From contig NZ_AUKE01000008.1 in NCBI RefSeq assembly GCF_000424585.1, positions 62,001 to 126,000 of the forward strand: a stretch of 64,000 nt of DNA, written 5' to 3'. This document shows positions 41,976 through 51,130 of the stretch, piece after piece. A program made the position numbers and the translations under genes. The notes under the pieces are model-generated. The model ran no database searches, had not been told where the DNA came from, and saw nothing but the letters and a program-made list of their open reading frames with translations. Numbering within the stretch: the stretch's first letter is position 1; each line of letters begins with the position of its first letter. The DNA comes from Butyrivibrio sp. MC2013. Its GTDB lineage: Bacteria; Bacillota; Clostridia; Lachnospirales; Lachnospiraceae.

Positions 41976-43919
41976 CTATGCTCTCGCATCAAAGCTCGTA
42001 CTACGTACCAGCTTGCTGTCAGTCTTAAGGCCCAGCATCTCGTCCAAGGCGCTGTTTGAGGGATCCTCATCCCCTGACTTTTTCACTGCAAAGCTGGCAT
42101 TATAGCCTCTTGCCTTTAGCCTTGCATCCAGTTCATCTATATGGGCCTCTATAAGGTCCATCGCAGCCTCGTCAGCCAGTGTAAAGTTACTGGTGACAGT
42201 ATCGCCCTTCATCTTCACATAGACGTCTGTAGGACCCAAATGAGCCATATCCAGATGGAGCAGAGCCGATACAGAACCATCCTCGCTGGCGGCATTTTTC
42301 CCGCCCGAATATACATAGAGGTCTCCATGAGCCTCATTGCCTGCCATTTTCAGAGGCAATTGCACATATGCCGCCATCTGATTCATCTGATTCATAAAGT
42401 CCAGATTCTGCTGCATATTTTGAGAGCCCTTAAAGGATGCCGTATTTTCCAGAGACGAATCCTTAAATAGCTCAGTCAGACGTCTCGCATTGTTTTCCAG
42501 ACGCCTGTATAGATCATCCACATTTCCCTTTTCCCCCACTTCCTTAGGGGTCAGGGTCCACTGATCGGATATGGTCTCTTTTAGAGCTTTGACAAAAGAA
42601 TCTGAGTTAAAAAGCCTGTTCCATGCCTTATCAACACCGTCATTTTGATGCAGAGACTGGTCAAAAAGGCGTGAAAGATCATTGATCACATCAGAGGAAC
42701 TTGTCGGCATTTTTCCCTGCAGCATGCCCTTAAAAACATCTGCCAGAGAAGGATCCTTTAAAAGCTCTCCTGCAAGCTCTCGAAATTCCGGGCTCCCAAC
42801 AAGGCTCTTTATAGCCTGATTACCTGCATTCTTGTCAGCGCTGTTAGTATCTGATATCCCCGATAACAGATCCCGTATCAATCTGTCAGCTTGAAGGGGG
42901 CCCTCTGATCCTTTACCCTCAGCTCCTGCAGATAGATTCTTTTGTCCGGCAAGGGCTTCTTCTCCTTTTATTTCCCCCGCGCCTTGTCCATTGTCTGCAG
43001 CTTCGCCCTTTAACAGGATTTTTTCTGACCCACTTTCGCTATTTATGCCCTCTCCTATATCTATGACACCTGCTTTGGCTTCTTGCAGGGCTTCTTCACC
43101 TTTAGCAGCTGCTGCAGCTGATGCGTCATCCCCTGCTATACCTGCTCTCCCTTCCTGTGCCCGGGGCTCGCCCTTTACAGCGCTCATAAGCTGTCCCTCA
43201 TCAGCTCCCTCTTCTGCCCCTTCTCCAAACAGCCTTATGATATCTCCCATGAGCTCCAAAGCGCCATCCTGATCTCCTGCGGACGTAAGGCTCTGATAAA
43301 CCTCAGGAATACCATCTGCTATCTCATGCATTCCTGATATTATCTGGTGTTCATAATTGCTGTAATTAGTGAACTGCTGTATATTGGTTTCATTTATGGG
43401 AATCTCATTACTGGTCATCCTCACCAGCACAGAAGGACTGGCTAAAGGGTATGAATCCAGGGTCCTGGCCATATCAAGGAGCGCATTCCTGTCTATGCCC
43501 ATACCCTCCTTCATCATACTGCCCACCATTTCCCTAAGCTTGTCAGTAATAGCCAGCCCTGCAGCCATGAGAGCCTTGTCTGTTGTAGCTGTAAGAGCAG
43601 CTGTATTCTCATATAAGGGGGATAATGTGACTTGTCCTGAAGATGCGCTTCTCACTGTAAAGAGGATATTCTGTCCCTTGGAAATATCCATAGAATTGGA
43701 CAACCTGGCATCCAGCATATTGCCGCCGCCCATATCTACCCTTGCATTTCTGCTGCCATCGGAATTACTTGTCAGATCCACGATTCTGCCGCTTACGCTG
43801 TCGCCTGCTTTTAGTGAAGAGGCAACATCCTTTGACGCACGTGCCCCGGCCTGCTGATCATTAACCCCAATGGGCTCTCTGATTTTGAAACCCTGATTTA
43901 TACTCAGATCACTGACCAT
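41976..43919 (-). CDS. FliK-like hook-length-control-domain protein (YlqG-like)
   Basis: The 647-residue, mostly low-complexity hydrophilic protein has a central Gly/Glu/Ala-rich region (~220-360). Its C-terminal ~130 residues (DLYVYSGGKN...SALLHLDMAHLGPTDVYVKMK, LDARLKARGYNASFAVKK) have the shape of a FliK-type C-terminal domain. I start it at 43919 (ATG, GGGAG 8 bases upstream). The frame extends 11 codons further without support. It sits between rnhB and ylqH exactly like B. subtilis ylqG. No other flagellar gene is in the window. Confidence 0.72.
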   Translation of the reverse strand: MVSDLSINQGFKIREPIGVNDQQAGARASKDVASSLKAGDSVSGRIVDLTSNSDGSRNARVDMGGGNMLDARLSNSMDISKGQNILFTVRSASSGQVTLSPLYENTAALTATTDKALMAAGLAITDKLREMVGSMMKEGMGIDRNALLDMARTLDSYPLASPSVLVRMTSNEIPINETNIQQFTNYSNYEHQIISGMHEIADGIPEVYQSLTSAGDQDGALELMGDIIRLFGEGAEEGADEGQLMSAVKGEPRAQEGRAGIAGDDASAAAAAKGEEALQEAKAGVIDIGEGINSESGSEKILLKGEAADNGQGAGEIKGEEALAGQKNLSAGAEGKGSEGPLQADRLIRDLLSGISDTNSADKNAGNQAIKSLVGSPEFRELAGELLKDPSLADVFKGMLQGKMPTSSSDVINDLSRLFDQSLHQNDGVDKAWNRLFNSDSFVKALKETISDQWTLTPKEVGEKGNVDDLYRRLENNARRLTELFKDSSLENTASFKGSQNMQQNLDFMNQMNQMAAYVQLPLKMAGNEAHGDLYVYSGGKNAASEDGSVSALLHLDMAHLGPTDVYVKMKGDTVTSNFTLADEAAMDLIEAHIDELDARLKARGYNASFAVKKSGDEDPSNSALDEMLGLKTDSKLVRSTSFDARA

Positions 43920-43944
43920 ACGGACACTCCCGGAATATAAGCTA

Positions 43945-44703
43945 TCACACAAAGTTACCTATAAAGGATCTCCTATGGATCCTTGAAGGCCCTATCTCTT
44001 TGAGCGCCTTAATGTGCTCAGCGCTTCCATAGCCCTTGTTTCTGGCAAAGCCGTATCCGGGATACTCTTTATCCATCTCCGCCATATAACGGTCTCTTGT
44101 TACCTTGGCCATGATGCTGGCTGCCGCAATGGATATACTCTTGGCATCTCCCTTGATGATAGATACCTGCTCATAGTCCTCAAGCTGAGGCACATGAACA
44201 GCATCCATAAGCAGGATCCCCGGCTTTACTTTAAGGCTACCCACAGCCTCTGCCATAGCCTCATAATCTGCCTGCAAGATATTGATCTCGTCTATCCTGT
44301 CATTATCAGCAAAGGCTACAGCCCAGGCCACAGCCTTCTCCCCTATCAGTTCATAGAGCTCTTCTCTCTTTTTTTCGGATAATTGCTTGGAATCATTCAG
44401 ATAGAGGATGTCACAGTCAGCAGGCAGTATCACTGCGCCTGCACACACAGGGCCTGCCAGCGGGCCTCTGCCCACCTCATCTACGCCGCAGATATAGCCC
44501 CTATCAGCATAGAGCTTTTCAAAATGCTTCATCTCCTCAATCCTTAAAAGCTCCTTTTGATAAGCATCCCTTCTTTTGATAGCTCTTTTTACCAGGCTTT
44601 GTACACCGCTTCTCTCATCATTTGAATAGCTGTCTATAAAGAGATCCAGCCCTGTATCCGGGCTGGATGCAAATTTTGCTTTGATTGATGTGATACTTTC
44701 CAT
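43945..44703 (-). CDS. rnhB: Ribonuclease HII
   Basis: The 252-residue enzyme cleaves RNA of RNA-DNA hybrids and single ribonucleotides in DNA. The active-site motifs are ICGVDEVGRGPLAGPV (catalytic Asp-Glu), LNDSKQLSEKKRE and MDAVHVPQLEDYEQVSIIKGDAKSISIAAASIMAKVTRD. There is an N-terminal ~70-residue helical extension, as in other Gram-positive RNase HII. It follows the signal peptidase gene by 26 bases. Confidence 0.95.
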   Translation of the reverse strand: MESITSIKAKFASSPDTGLDLFIDSYSNDERSGVQSLVKRAIKRRDAYQKELLRIEEMKHFEKLYADRGYICGVDEVGRGPLAGPVCAGAVILPADCDILYLNDSKQLSEKKREELYELIGEKAVAWAVAFADNDRIDEINILQADYEAMAEAVGSLKVKPGILLMDAVHVPQLEDYEQVSIIKGDAKSISIAAASIMAKVTRDRYMAEMDKEYPGYGFARNKGYGSAEHIKALKEIGPSRIHRRSFIGNFV

Positions 44704-44729
44704 TTACTTACCGGTCCCCCTGCTCTTGT

Positions 44730-45323
44730 TTATTTCTTAAGTAGTCCAAAGGATGAGAAGGGGAATATCCTGACAACAGCCTTACCAACCAGCTCGTCTC
44801 TCTTGATATTACCCACCTCCGGATATCTGGAATCCAGAGAATCGTTCCTGTTGTCTCCCATTACAAAATATTCGTCTTCTCCCAGAGTGATCTCCGAAGA
44901 AGCCAGGCCTGCATTTACTATTACTTCTCTGCCATAGCTCTCATTCAATACGATACCGTTTATATATATATTACCTTCCGGATCAATATACACAGTCTCA
45001 CCGGGCAGTCCTATGACTCTCTTGATAAAATACGAATCCTGCCCGGTCCTCATATCAACATGAGGAAATACTACAATATCAAACCTTTCGGGCTCACCTA
45101 TAATGTAGGATATCTTGGATACTATCAGAGAATCGCCGTCCTGCAAGGTATTGAGCATCGAATTGCCCAGTACATCCGTCCTTTGGGCAACAAAGGTCAT
45201 AAAGAGTATCATTATCACTATCACTGATACAAAGTACAAAACAGTGCTGATAAGCTCTTTTATAAAATGTCTGAGTTTTGATTCACTCTTATCTTCGCAG
45301 CTTTCTATTATTCTGTCTTCCAT
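44730..45323 (-). CDS. lepB: Signal peptidase I (second copy)
   Basis: The 197-residue membrane serine peptidase has one N-terminal transmembrane helix, the nucleophile serine in VLGNSMLNTLQDGD, the catalytic lysine in YFIKRVIGLPGETVYI, and GDNRNDSLDSR. I start it at 45323 (ATG). The frame is open to 45374, but only a distant GGGGG lies upstream of the ATG, so the start is not certain. Signal peptidase genes flank rbgA on both sides here. Confidence 0.9.
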   Translation of the reverse strand: MEDRIIESCEDKSESKLRHFIKELISTVLYFVSVIVIMILFMTFVAQRTDVLGNSMLNTLQDGDSLIVSKISYIIGEPERFDIVVFPHVDMRTGQDSYFIKRVIGLPGETVYIDPEGNIYINGIVLNESYGREVIVNAGLASSEITLGEDEYFVMGDNRNDSLDSRYPEVGNIKRDELVGKAVVRIFPFSSFGLLKK

Positions 45324-45406
45324 ATCTCGCACAACCCCCTGAATAAGGAAATTATTATACTGAGTAGTCATCAATAAGCCATGAAACGAAAGGATCCATG
45401 TCCCTT

Positions 45407-46507
45407 CTATAAGCCATCGTCATGCATAGGTTCTTCCAGACTGATCCTGCCCAGTCTCCCGCTCCTGAAATCATCGATTATCAGATCGGAAGCTCTGGCA
45501 TAATCATACTTTGAGCCCGGCAGCAGAAGATTTCTCCTGGCTGCTACAGCAGCAATGATACCCGCTTCCCTGGCCATAAGATGATCCTCTTCTATAGCTC
45601 TATCAATATCTTCGTCATTAATATTATACGTCTTATATATATTGGCTGCATAGTTCTTTTCCAGATCCTTTAACAGACCAATGCAGAGTTCGCCGATATC
45701 CAGTATGTTATCATTGATAGAGCCTGTCATAGCCAGGTGATTGCCTACTCTCTGATCCTCAAACTTGGGCCAGAGTATACCGGGAGTATCCAAAAGCTGT
45801 ATCTCCTGTCCCAGCATGATCCACTGCTTACCTTTGGTAACACCGGGCTTATTACCTGTCTTGGCTGCATTCTTACCAGTCAGATGGTTGATAAAGGTGG
45901 ACTTGCCCACATTTGGGATACCTGCCACCATGGCCCTGATAGGCCTACCTATAATGCCTCTGGCCCTATCTCTGTCTATTTTCTCTTTGCAGGCAAGTGT
46001 CATCAGGTTCTTTACATCCTTCATTCCCTTAAAATTCCTGGAATCCAGCTCAATGGCATATATGCCCTTAGACTTATAATATTCGATCCATTTATCTGTA
46101 ATGGATTTATCAGCCAGGTCAGCCTTATTGAGGATCACCAGCCTGAATTTATCCTTACCCAGCTCATCTATATCAGGGTTTCTACTGGAAGAAGGGATTC
46201 TGGCGTCTGTGATCTCCACAATGATATCCACCAGGCTGATATTTTCCTTCATCATTCGAACTGCCTTGGTCATGTGACCGGGATACCAGTTAATGCTGCT
46301 CTTTTCAGTATTCTTATCGGAGGCATCTGTATTTTCAGTCTTGCCGGCTTTCTTGTTTATCTTTTTATTAACCTGGGCATTATTTTTGCCGGAATTCTTT
46401 ATAGCTGCCTGCTTATTAAACTTATTCGAAGCCTTTGCTCCATTTACCGCAGATGCTTTTTTACCGGGCCCGGCCCCGCTTTTATTCTTCTTATTATCCA
46501 TTCTCAT
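45407..46507 (-). CDS. rbgA: Ribosome biogenesis GTPase RbgA (YlqF) with basic N-terminal extension
   Basis: The 366-residue protein is longer than the usual ~280-300. Residues ~1-70 are Lys/Asn/Ala-rich and disordered-looking. The conserved enzyme begins at INWYPGHMTKAVRMM. It shows the circularly permuted GTPase order: NKADLAD (G4) before GIPNVGKSTFINHL (G1) and DTPGILWPKF (G3). It assists late 50S assembly. It lies between two lepB genes and upstream of rnhB, the B. subtilis order. The start at 46507 has a modest AGGG site. Confidence 0.93.
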   Translation of the reverse strand: MRMDNKKNKSGAGPGKKASAVNGAKASNKFNKQAAIKNSGKNNAQVNKKINKKAGKTENTDASDKNTEKSSINWYPGHMTKAVRMMKENISLVDIIVEITDARIPSSSRNPDIDELGKDKFRLVILNKADLADKSITDKWIEYYKSKGIYAIELDSRNFKGMKDVKNLMTLACKEKIDRDRARGIIGRPIRAMVAGIPNVGKSTFINHLTGKNAAKTGNKPGVTKGKQWIMLGQEIQLLDTPGILWPKFEDQRVGNHLAMTGSINDNILDIGELCIGLLKDLEKNYAANIYKTYNINDEDIDRAIEEDHLMAREAGIIAAVAARRNLLLPGSKYDYARASDLIIDDFRSGRLGRISLEEPMHDDGL

Positions 46508-46525
46508 ATATCTGATCCCTTACCG

Positions 46526-47149
46526 TCATTCGTCCCCTTCGGGATAGGAACTGCCTATAAATCCATGCTCGCCGCCGCCATAATAATACCAGCAGCTTCC
46601 CAGTATATATTCACTCTTTACGATACCTATATCGGCACTTCTGCTGTCTTCAGAAGCGTTTCTGTTATCTCCAAGTACAAAAAATTCACCGTTTCCAAGT
46701 TTCACAGAACTGGATGCAATACCGGCATCCACCATCTCATCAAAGCTCTCTGAATCCCTGACAACCTCAGCACCGTTTATGTATAAAGCCCCGTCAATGA
46801 TCTGAACACTATCTCCGGGGACACCCACTACTCTCTTGATATAGTAATGAAGATTAGTATTGCCGTTTGGCAAAAAGGCTATGATGCTGCCTCTTGATGG
46901 CCCTGACAGTCCTGTAGTAACGCGATTGACAAGCACCGTTTGTCCCGAGGATATGGTGGGCTCCATGGAATCTCCCACATTCTGCACGCTTTTGCCAAAG
47001 CCCATGGACAAAAGGTAGGCTATTGCGACCGCACATACAGTATAAAATACAAAAGACAAAATCTCTCTTATAAGCTCAGGTGTGATGATCTTCTTCTCAT
47101 CGCCATAAACAAGGTGAAACTCTTTTCTTGATCTTCTTCTCCTGCCCAT
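46526..47149 (-). CDS. lepB: Signal peptidase I (first copy)
   Basis: The 207-residue protein has a basic N-terminus (MGRRRRSRKEF), one membrane helix (~30-50), nucleophile serine in NVGDSMEPTISSGQTVLVNR, catalytic lysine in HYYIKRVVGVPGDSV, and LGDNRNASEDSR. It cleaves signal peptides on the outer face of the membrane. It is distinct in sequence from the second copy 1.2 kb downstream. It follows rplS after a terminator. Confidence 0.92.
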   Translation of the reverse strand: MGRRRRSRKEFHLVYGDEKKIITPELIREILSFVFYTVCAVAIAYLLSMGFGKSVQNVGDSMEPTISSGQTVLVNRVTTGLSGPSRGSIIAFLPNGNTNLHYYIKRVVGVPGDSVQIIDGALYINGAEVVRDSESFDEMVDAGIASSSVKLGNGEFFVLGDNRNASEDSRSADIGIVKSEYILGSCWYYYGGGEHGFIGSSYPEGDE

Positions 47150-47254
47150 ACCTTCTTATACCCTCACTCCACACTAGTTTGCACTTCAATGTCATGGATA
47201 TACGGATATATCCTAACATGTTCTGAAGTGCATGGATGCACTTCAATGTAATGT

Positions 47255-47302
47255 AAAAAGAAAGGCAACTGTCGCAGAACTCATAAGTCTTTGACAATTG
47301 CC
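47255..47302 (-). terminator. Terminator after rplS
   Basis: GGCAATTGTC...GACAGTTGCC forms a stem and is followed on the minus strand by TTTCTTTTT. The stop codon of rplS is about 30 bases upstream. A further palindrome (GAAGTGCATGGATGCACTTC) lies at 47225-47244. Confidence 0.8.
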
Positions 47303-47333
47303 TATACTTCTCGTATCGATTAAAGAATTAAGA

Positions 47334-47678
47334 TTATCTAGCTTCCTTAACCTTAGCCTTCTTGCCGGTGAGACCAACAAGATAGTTGAGCTTAGCACGT
47401 CTTACACGGCCTCTGCGAACAACCTCAACCTTCTCGATGAGAGGGGAGTGGATGGGCCATGTCTTCTCTACGCCTACGCCGTAAGCAATCTTACGAACTG
47501 TAAATGTAGCACGGTTGGAACCGCCCTGGATCTTCTTAACTGTGCCTTCGAACATCTGAGTTCTTGTGCGCTCGCCCTCAACGATCTTAGCGTATACTCT
47601 GATAGTATCACCTGTGTTGAACTGAGGAACGTTCTCGTTAAGCTGTGCCTTTTCGATTTCTTCAATAATTGTGCTCAT
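47334..47678 (-). CDS. rplS: 50S ribosomal protein L19
   Basis: The 114-residue protein has the full L19 pattern ([59 protein letters not shown]). The start at 47678 has AAGGAG 8 bases upstream. The upstream frame to 47720 has none and lies in the leader. It has its own strong promoter and terminator, so it can be expressed apart from the preceding cdd/udp genes. Confidence 0.97.
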   Translation of the reverse strand: MSTIIEEIEKAQLNENVPQFNTGDTIRVYAKIVEGERTRTQMFEGTVKKIQGGSNRATFTVRKIAYGVGVEKTWPIHSPLIEKVEVVRRGRVRRAKLNYLVGLTGKKAKVKEAR

Positions 47679-47770
47679 GGTATTTCTCCTTCTTCTGAGA
47701 CGTTCTATAATGCCATACACGCTTCCACTCTGGGATCAGCAGCAACAGAGGACCGTCCGGTTTTTGACAA
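47679..47770 (-). ncRNA. Possible structured L19 leader
   Basis: The ~90-base 5' leader between the rplS promoter and start contains a stem CTCTG...CAGAG and GC-rich segments. Autoregulatory L19 leaders are known in Firmicutes. I cannot confirm a match to that family by eye. Confidence 0.3.
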
Positions 47771-47777
47771 CTGTCAT

Positions 47778-47806
47778 ATGATAACATGAATATCAAATAT
47801 CGTCAA
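47778..47806 (-). promoter_or_regulatory. rplS promoter
   Basis: -35 TTGACG (47801-47806), a 17-base spacer and -10 TATCAT (47778-47783) lie just before the end of cdd. This gives a leader of about 90 bases. Confidence 0.7.
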
Positions 47807-47808
47807 GT

Positions 47809-48228
47809 TTACAGATTCTCAGGTCCAAAGCTTTCAGGCAAAAGCTCAGAAAGTGTATAGACCTTAATATTGCCTTCTTTGTCATGCAATACAATCTTGA
47901 AATCAGGTCCGCAGAATTCCCTTATCACCTGCCTGCATATTCCGCAGGGAGGGGCAGGTACTGTGATCAGATCACCTATTCCTTCCTCTCTTCCGGCAGC
48001 AATGGCAATGGCTTCAAATTCCCGCTCGCCCTCTGATATAGCCTTAAAGAGGGCTGTTCTCTCGGCACAATTTGTTGCGCCATAGGATGAATTTTCAATA
48101 TTGCAGCCTGTATATACATATCCTTCATTTGTAAGAAGGGCTGCACCTACATGAAAATGAGAATAGGGCACATAGCTTTTGTATCTCATATCCATAGCAG
48201 TCTGCATCAGCTTAAAATAATCCTTCAA
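47809..48228 (-). CDS. cdd: Cytidine deaminase
   Basis: The 139-residue zinc enzyme deaminates cytidine and deoxycytidine to uridines. Motifs are FHVGAALLTNEG, NIENSSYGATNCAERTALF (CAE with zinc Cys and catalytic Glu) and PAPPCGICRQVIREF (PCxxC). It starts with TTG at 48228, with GGGAG about 10 bases upstream, overlapping the end of udp. An ATG seven codons later is an alternative. Its product feeds the uridine phosphorylase encoded just upstream. Confidence 0.93.
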   Translation of the reverse strand: MKDYFKLMQTAMDMRYKSYVPYSHFHVGAALLTNEGYVYTGCNIENSSYGATNCAERTALFKAISEGEREFEAIAIAAGREEGIGDLITVPAPPCGICRQVIREFCGPDFKIVLHDKEGNIKVYTLSELLPESFGPENL

Positions 48229-48232
48229 AATA

Positions 48233-49027
48233 TCACGCTCCCTTATGCTCAGCCTTTATCAGTATCCTGATAGCTTCTACAGCTGTCTCTATAGCCTTGC
48301 CTGTATCATGTACCTGGGGATTAGGAAGCCCGAGCTTTGCTCTCTCCTGATTGGCCACTGTAAGGAGTACCGTGCTGCAGCGTACTTTTAGTGCTGCAGC
48401 CACTGTATATAGGGCCGCAGATTCCATTTCACTTCCCAGTACCCCCAGTCTCATCCAGGCTTTCCATTTATTCTCAAGCTCATAGCTTACAGGCTTCTTT
48501 TCAGGTTCATGCTGTCCGTAGAAGGAATCCTTGCATTCAACCACACCCACATGATAAGGATACTCCTTGGCCTCAGCTGCCTCTACCAGGGCCTTGGTCA
48601 CTGCAAAATCAGCCACAGCAGGAAATTCTATAGGCGCATACTCCTTGCTGGTTCCTTCCATCCTGACAGCTCCGGAAGCGATGATAATATCTCCTCCCAG
48701 CACATTGGTCTGCATACCGCCGCAGGTGCCCACTCTTATAAAGGTCTTGGCACCACATCTGACCAGCTCTTCCATGGCAATGGATGCGGAAGGGCCGCCT
48801 ATGCCTGTACTGGTCACACTGACCTTGTGTCCTAAAAGACTGCCTGTATAGGTTGTAAATTCTCTATTCTCCGCAACCTTCTCGGCAGCATCCAGATAGC
48901 TTGCTATCTTTTCGCATCTACCGGGATCACCGGGGAGAATCACATACTCTCCTACGTTGTCAGGACTTGTATGTATATGATACTGAATACCTGCTCCTTC
49001 TGTGTAATCTACCATGCTTTCCTCCAA
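48233..49027 (-). CDS. udp: Uridine phosphorylase
   Basis: The 264-residue enzyme cleaves uridine with phosphate to uracil and ribose-1-phosphate. Motifs are [44 protein letters not shown] (phosphate site) and [16 protein letters not shown] (ribose/phosphate). It lies 13 bases after rimM and immediately before cdd, forming a pyrimidine salvage pair inserted into the rpsP-rplS operon. Confidence 0.93.
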   Translation of the reverse strand: MEESMVDYTEGAGIQYHIHTSPDNVGEYVILPGDPGRCEKIASYLDAAEKVAENREFTTYTGSLLGHKVSVTSTGIGGPSASIAMEELVRCGAKTFIRVGTCGGMQTNVLGGDIIIASGAVRMEGTSKEYAPIEFPAVADFAVTKALVEAAEAKEYPYHVGVVECKDSFYGQHEPEKKPVSYELENKWKAWMRLGVLGSEMESAALYTVAAALKVRCSTVLLTVANQERAKLGLPNPQVHDTGKAIETAVEAIRILIKAEHKGA

Positions 49028-49040
49028 TCCTTAATCTGTT

Positions 49041-49562
49041 TTAGTCCATGAGGCCTTTCATCACATGTATTTTCATAGTATTGCTGTCAAGATCAACATC
49101 CAGTACACATTCCTTGATAGAAGGGATCATGACATTGGGACCGCCATCTATCCTCTTCATCTCATATACATCATTGGCACCCGTCTGGATCACCTCCACC
49201 AGGGTACCAAGCTTATTTCCATCTTCATCCACTATATCAAGGCCGTACATATCAGGCACATAATGCTCACCCGGCAGGAGTTCTATAGCATCCTTTCTGG
49301 GAACAGTAAGGCTGTTTCCTCTAAAGCGCTCCACTTCATTGATATCGTTATATTCTTTGAATTTAAGTATTACAAATTTCTTGGTAAATGCTACTCTCTC
49401 AATGTGAAGGACCACACTTCCTTCACGCTCACTCTCCATAGTGATCTCTTTTAGCTTTTTAAAGCGCTGAGGATCTTCCGTTGTTGGAAATACGTTGACC
49501 TCTCCTTTTAATCCATGAGTTGAAGCTATTACTCCCACCTGAAATTTTTCAGTATATGGCAT
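49041..49562 (-). CDS. rimM: 16S rRNA processing protein RimM
   Basis: The 173-residue 30S maturation factor has FQVGVIASTHGLKGEVNVFPTT at the N-terminus and a PRC-barrel C-terminal half (HYVPDMYGLDIVDEDGNKLG, MIPSIKECVLDVDLDSNTM). It follows trmD rather than preceding it, the reverse of the common rimM-trmD order. Confidence 0.95.
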   Translation of the reverse strand: MPYTEKFQVGVIASTHGLKGEVNVFPTTEDPQRFKKLKEITMESEREGSVVLHIERVAFTKKFVILKFKEYNDINEVERFRGNSLTVPRKDAIELLPGEHYVPDMYGLDIVDEDGNKLGTLVEVIQTGANDVYEMKRIDGGPNVMIPSIKECVLDVDLDSNTMKIHVMKGLMD

Positions 49563-49598
49563 ATATATCTCCCATTATATTTACATACATGCTTGGCG

Positions 49599-50408
49599 TT
49601 AATTTTCTTTATCTTCAGGACATCTGTTTTCATCAGTCACAATATCAGAGCTTACAGTATTATCTCGGCTTTTTTTCCTTTTTCTTTTAGCCTTTGGAGG
49701 CTTTGGCGGATGCGCCTTCATATATGCTTCATAAAGGTCAGGTCTGCGAAGCCTGGTGCGCTCAATAGCCTGTTCCAGGCGCCATTCATCCACCTTTTGA
49801 TGATTACCGGATAATAGTATAGCCGGCACCTTCTTACCCATCCATTCTTCGGGACGAGAATATTGAGGATACTCAAGAAGTCCATCATTAAAGGACTCTG
49901 TCTCAGCAGACACGTCATTACTAAGTACACCCGGGACCAGTCTGGATATGCAATCTATCATGACCATGGCGGGAAGCTCTCCTCCCGTCAGCACATAGTC
50001 ACCTATAGACACATAATCTGTTACAGTCTCCTCCAGTGCTCTCTCATCTATCCCTTCATAATGCCCGCAGAGGAATATCAGGTCTTCTTCCCTGGACAAT
50101 TCCTCAGCCATAGCCTGATCAAACACTCTTCCCTGGGGTGTGACATATATGACTCTAGGCGATGCTAAGCTGCACATACCTTTGGCTGCCATAACACAGT
50201 CATATACAGGCTGAGCCTGCATGAGCATGCCAGCTCCGCCGCCGTAGGTATAATCGTCTACCCTGCGATGCCTTTGATCAAGGGAATAATCACGGATATT
50301 AAGCCCGGTGAGGCTGATCAACCCCTTTTCCATAGCTCTTCCCAATATGGAATTATCAAGTCCCTGACTGATCATCTCGGGAAAAAGAGAACACACATAA
50401 TAGTTCAT
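49599..50408 (-). CDS. trmD: tRNA (guanine-N1-)-methyltransferase
   Basis: The 269-residue enzyme makes m1G37 in tRNA. The trefoil-knot SAM site and signature segments are clear: LCGHYEGIDERALEETV, SIGDYVLTGGELPAMVMID and YTYGGGAGMLMQAQPVYD. The last ~30 residues form a charged tail beyond the usual end. It precedes rimM by 36 bases. A stem-loop lies between khpA and this gene. Confidence 0.96.
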   Translation of the reverse strand: MNYYVCSLFPEMISQGLDNSILGRAMEKGLISLTGLNIRDYSLDQRHRRVDDYTYGGGAGMLMQAQPVYDCVMAAKGMCSLASPRVIYVTPQGRVFDQAMAEELSREEDLIFLCGHYEGIDERALEETVTDYVSIGDYVLTGGELPAMVMIDCISRLVPGVLSNDVSAETESFNDGLLEYPQYSRPEEWMGKKVPAILLSGNHQKVDEWRLEQAIERTRLRRPDLYEAYMKAHPPKPPKAKRKRKKSRDNTVSSDIVTDENRCPEDKEN

Positions 50409-50439
50409 ATAAAGCCTCCTAGTTGCTGCGAATAAAATA

Positions 50440-50460
50440 TCCCGCGGCAGTACCGCGGGA
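50440..50460 (-). terminator. Stem-loop between khpA and trmD
   Basis: TCCCGCGG...CCGCGGGA forms a tight hairpin, followed on the minus strand by TATTTTATTC. It may attenuate readthrough from rpsP-khpA into trmD. Confidence 0.5.
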
Positions 50461-50487
50461 CATAATAATCAGCTCAGCTTCCGGTCA

Positions 50488-50715
50488 TTAGACAATCTCA
50501 ACATCAACATGCTTATCTTCACGTGTAGATGCTGCCTTTACCAGAGAACGTATAGCCTTGGCTATCCTACCCTGCTTGCCTATTACCTTACCCATATCGG
50601 AAGAAGCCACATGCAACTCAATGATCACGTCTCTGCCATTATCCTTCTCATTAACTACAACCTGATCAGGATTATCCACAAGACGCTTTGCGATAACCTC
50701 AACTAATTCCTTCAT
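50488..50715 (-). CDS. khpA: KH-domain RNA-binding protein KhpA (YlqC)
   Basis: The 75-residue single KH protein has the GxxG-type loop SSDMGKVIGKQGRIAKAIRSL. The start is taken at 50715 (ATG), with GGAGG upstream. A GTG four codons earlier abuts that site. It is the expected neighbour of rpsP and binds RNA with KhpB in Gram-positive relatives. Confidence 0.95.
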   Translation of the reverse strand: MKELVEVIAKRLVDNPDQVVVNEKDNGRDVIIELHVASSDMGKVIGKQGRIAKAIRSLVKAASTREDKHVDVEIV

Positions 50716-50744
50716 ACTGCCTACCACCTCCGGCTCTGGACAGA

Positions 50745-50993
50745 TCAGTTCTTGTGTACTCCTGCCTGTCTGAAGATCTTTGCTACTGTGTCTGTAGGCT
50801 GAGCACCGTTAGCAAGCCACTTCTGAGCCTTCTCTGCATCAACCTTGCTTGTTGCAGGGTCTGTGTTGGGATCGTATGTTCCGATCTCATCGATGAATCT
50901 TCCTGCTACAGGGAACTTGGAATCACTTACTACGATTCTGTAGAAAGGAGTCTTCTTCTTACCAATTCTCTTTAATCTGATCTTTACTGCCAT
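50745..50993 (-). CDS. rpsP: 30S ribosomal protein S16
   Basis: The 82-residue protein has [42 protein letters not shown] and [19 protein letters not shown], all standard for S16. The ATG at 50993 has GGAGG upstream; the TTG two codons earlier is not needed. It follows ffh by about 140 bases, in which I see no clear signal. Confidence 0.97.
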   Translation of the reverse strand: MAVKIRLKRIGKKKTPFYRIVVSDSKFPVAGRFIDEIGTYDPNTDPATSKVDAEKAQKWLANGAQPTDTVAKIFRQAGVHKN

Positions 50994-51130
50994 TTTCAAT
51001 TTCCTCCATTGAATAAAAATAAATGTTAATATGAAAATCAGTCATTCACTGAAAAATCCTTTTCAGATAAGTATGGCTGCTTCAAACAATAGTAAATTCG
51101 TGAATCTGCGAATAAAAGCCTGCAGGATAT

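Noticed and set aside
46991..47330. Search for tRNA or other stable RNA in the larger non-coding stretches
   Set aside because: The gaps contain repeats, promoters and terminators; no cloverleaf with TTCGA-type arm and CCA-like end was found by reading.
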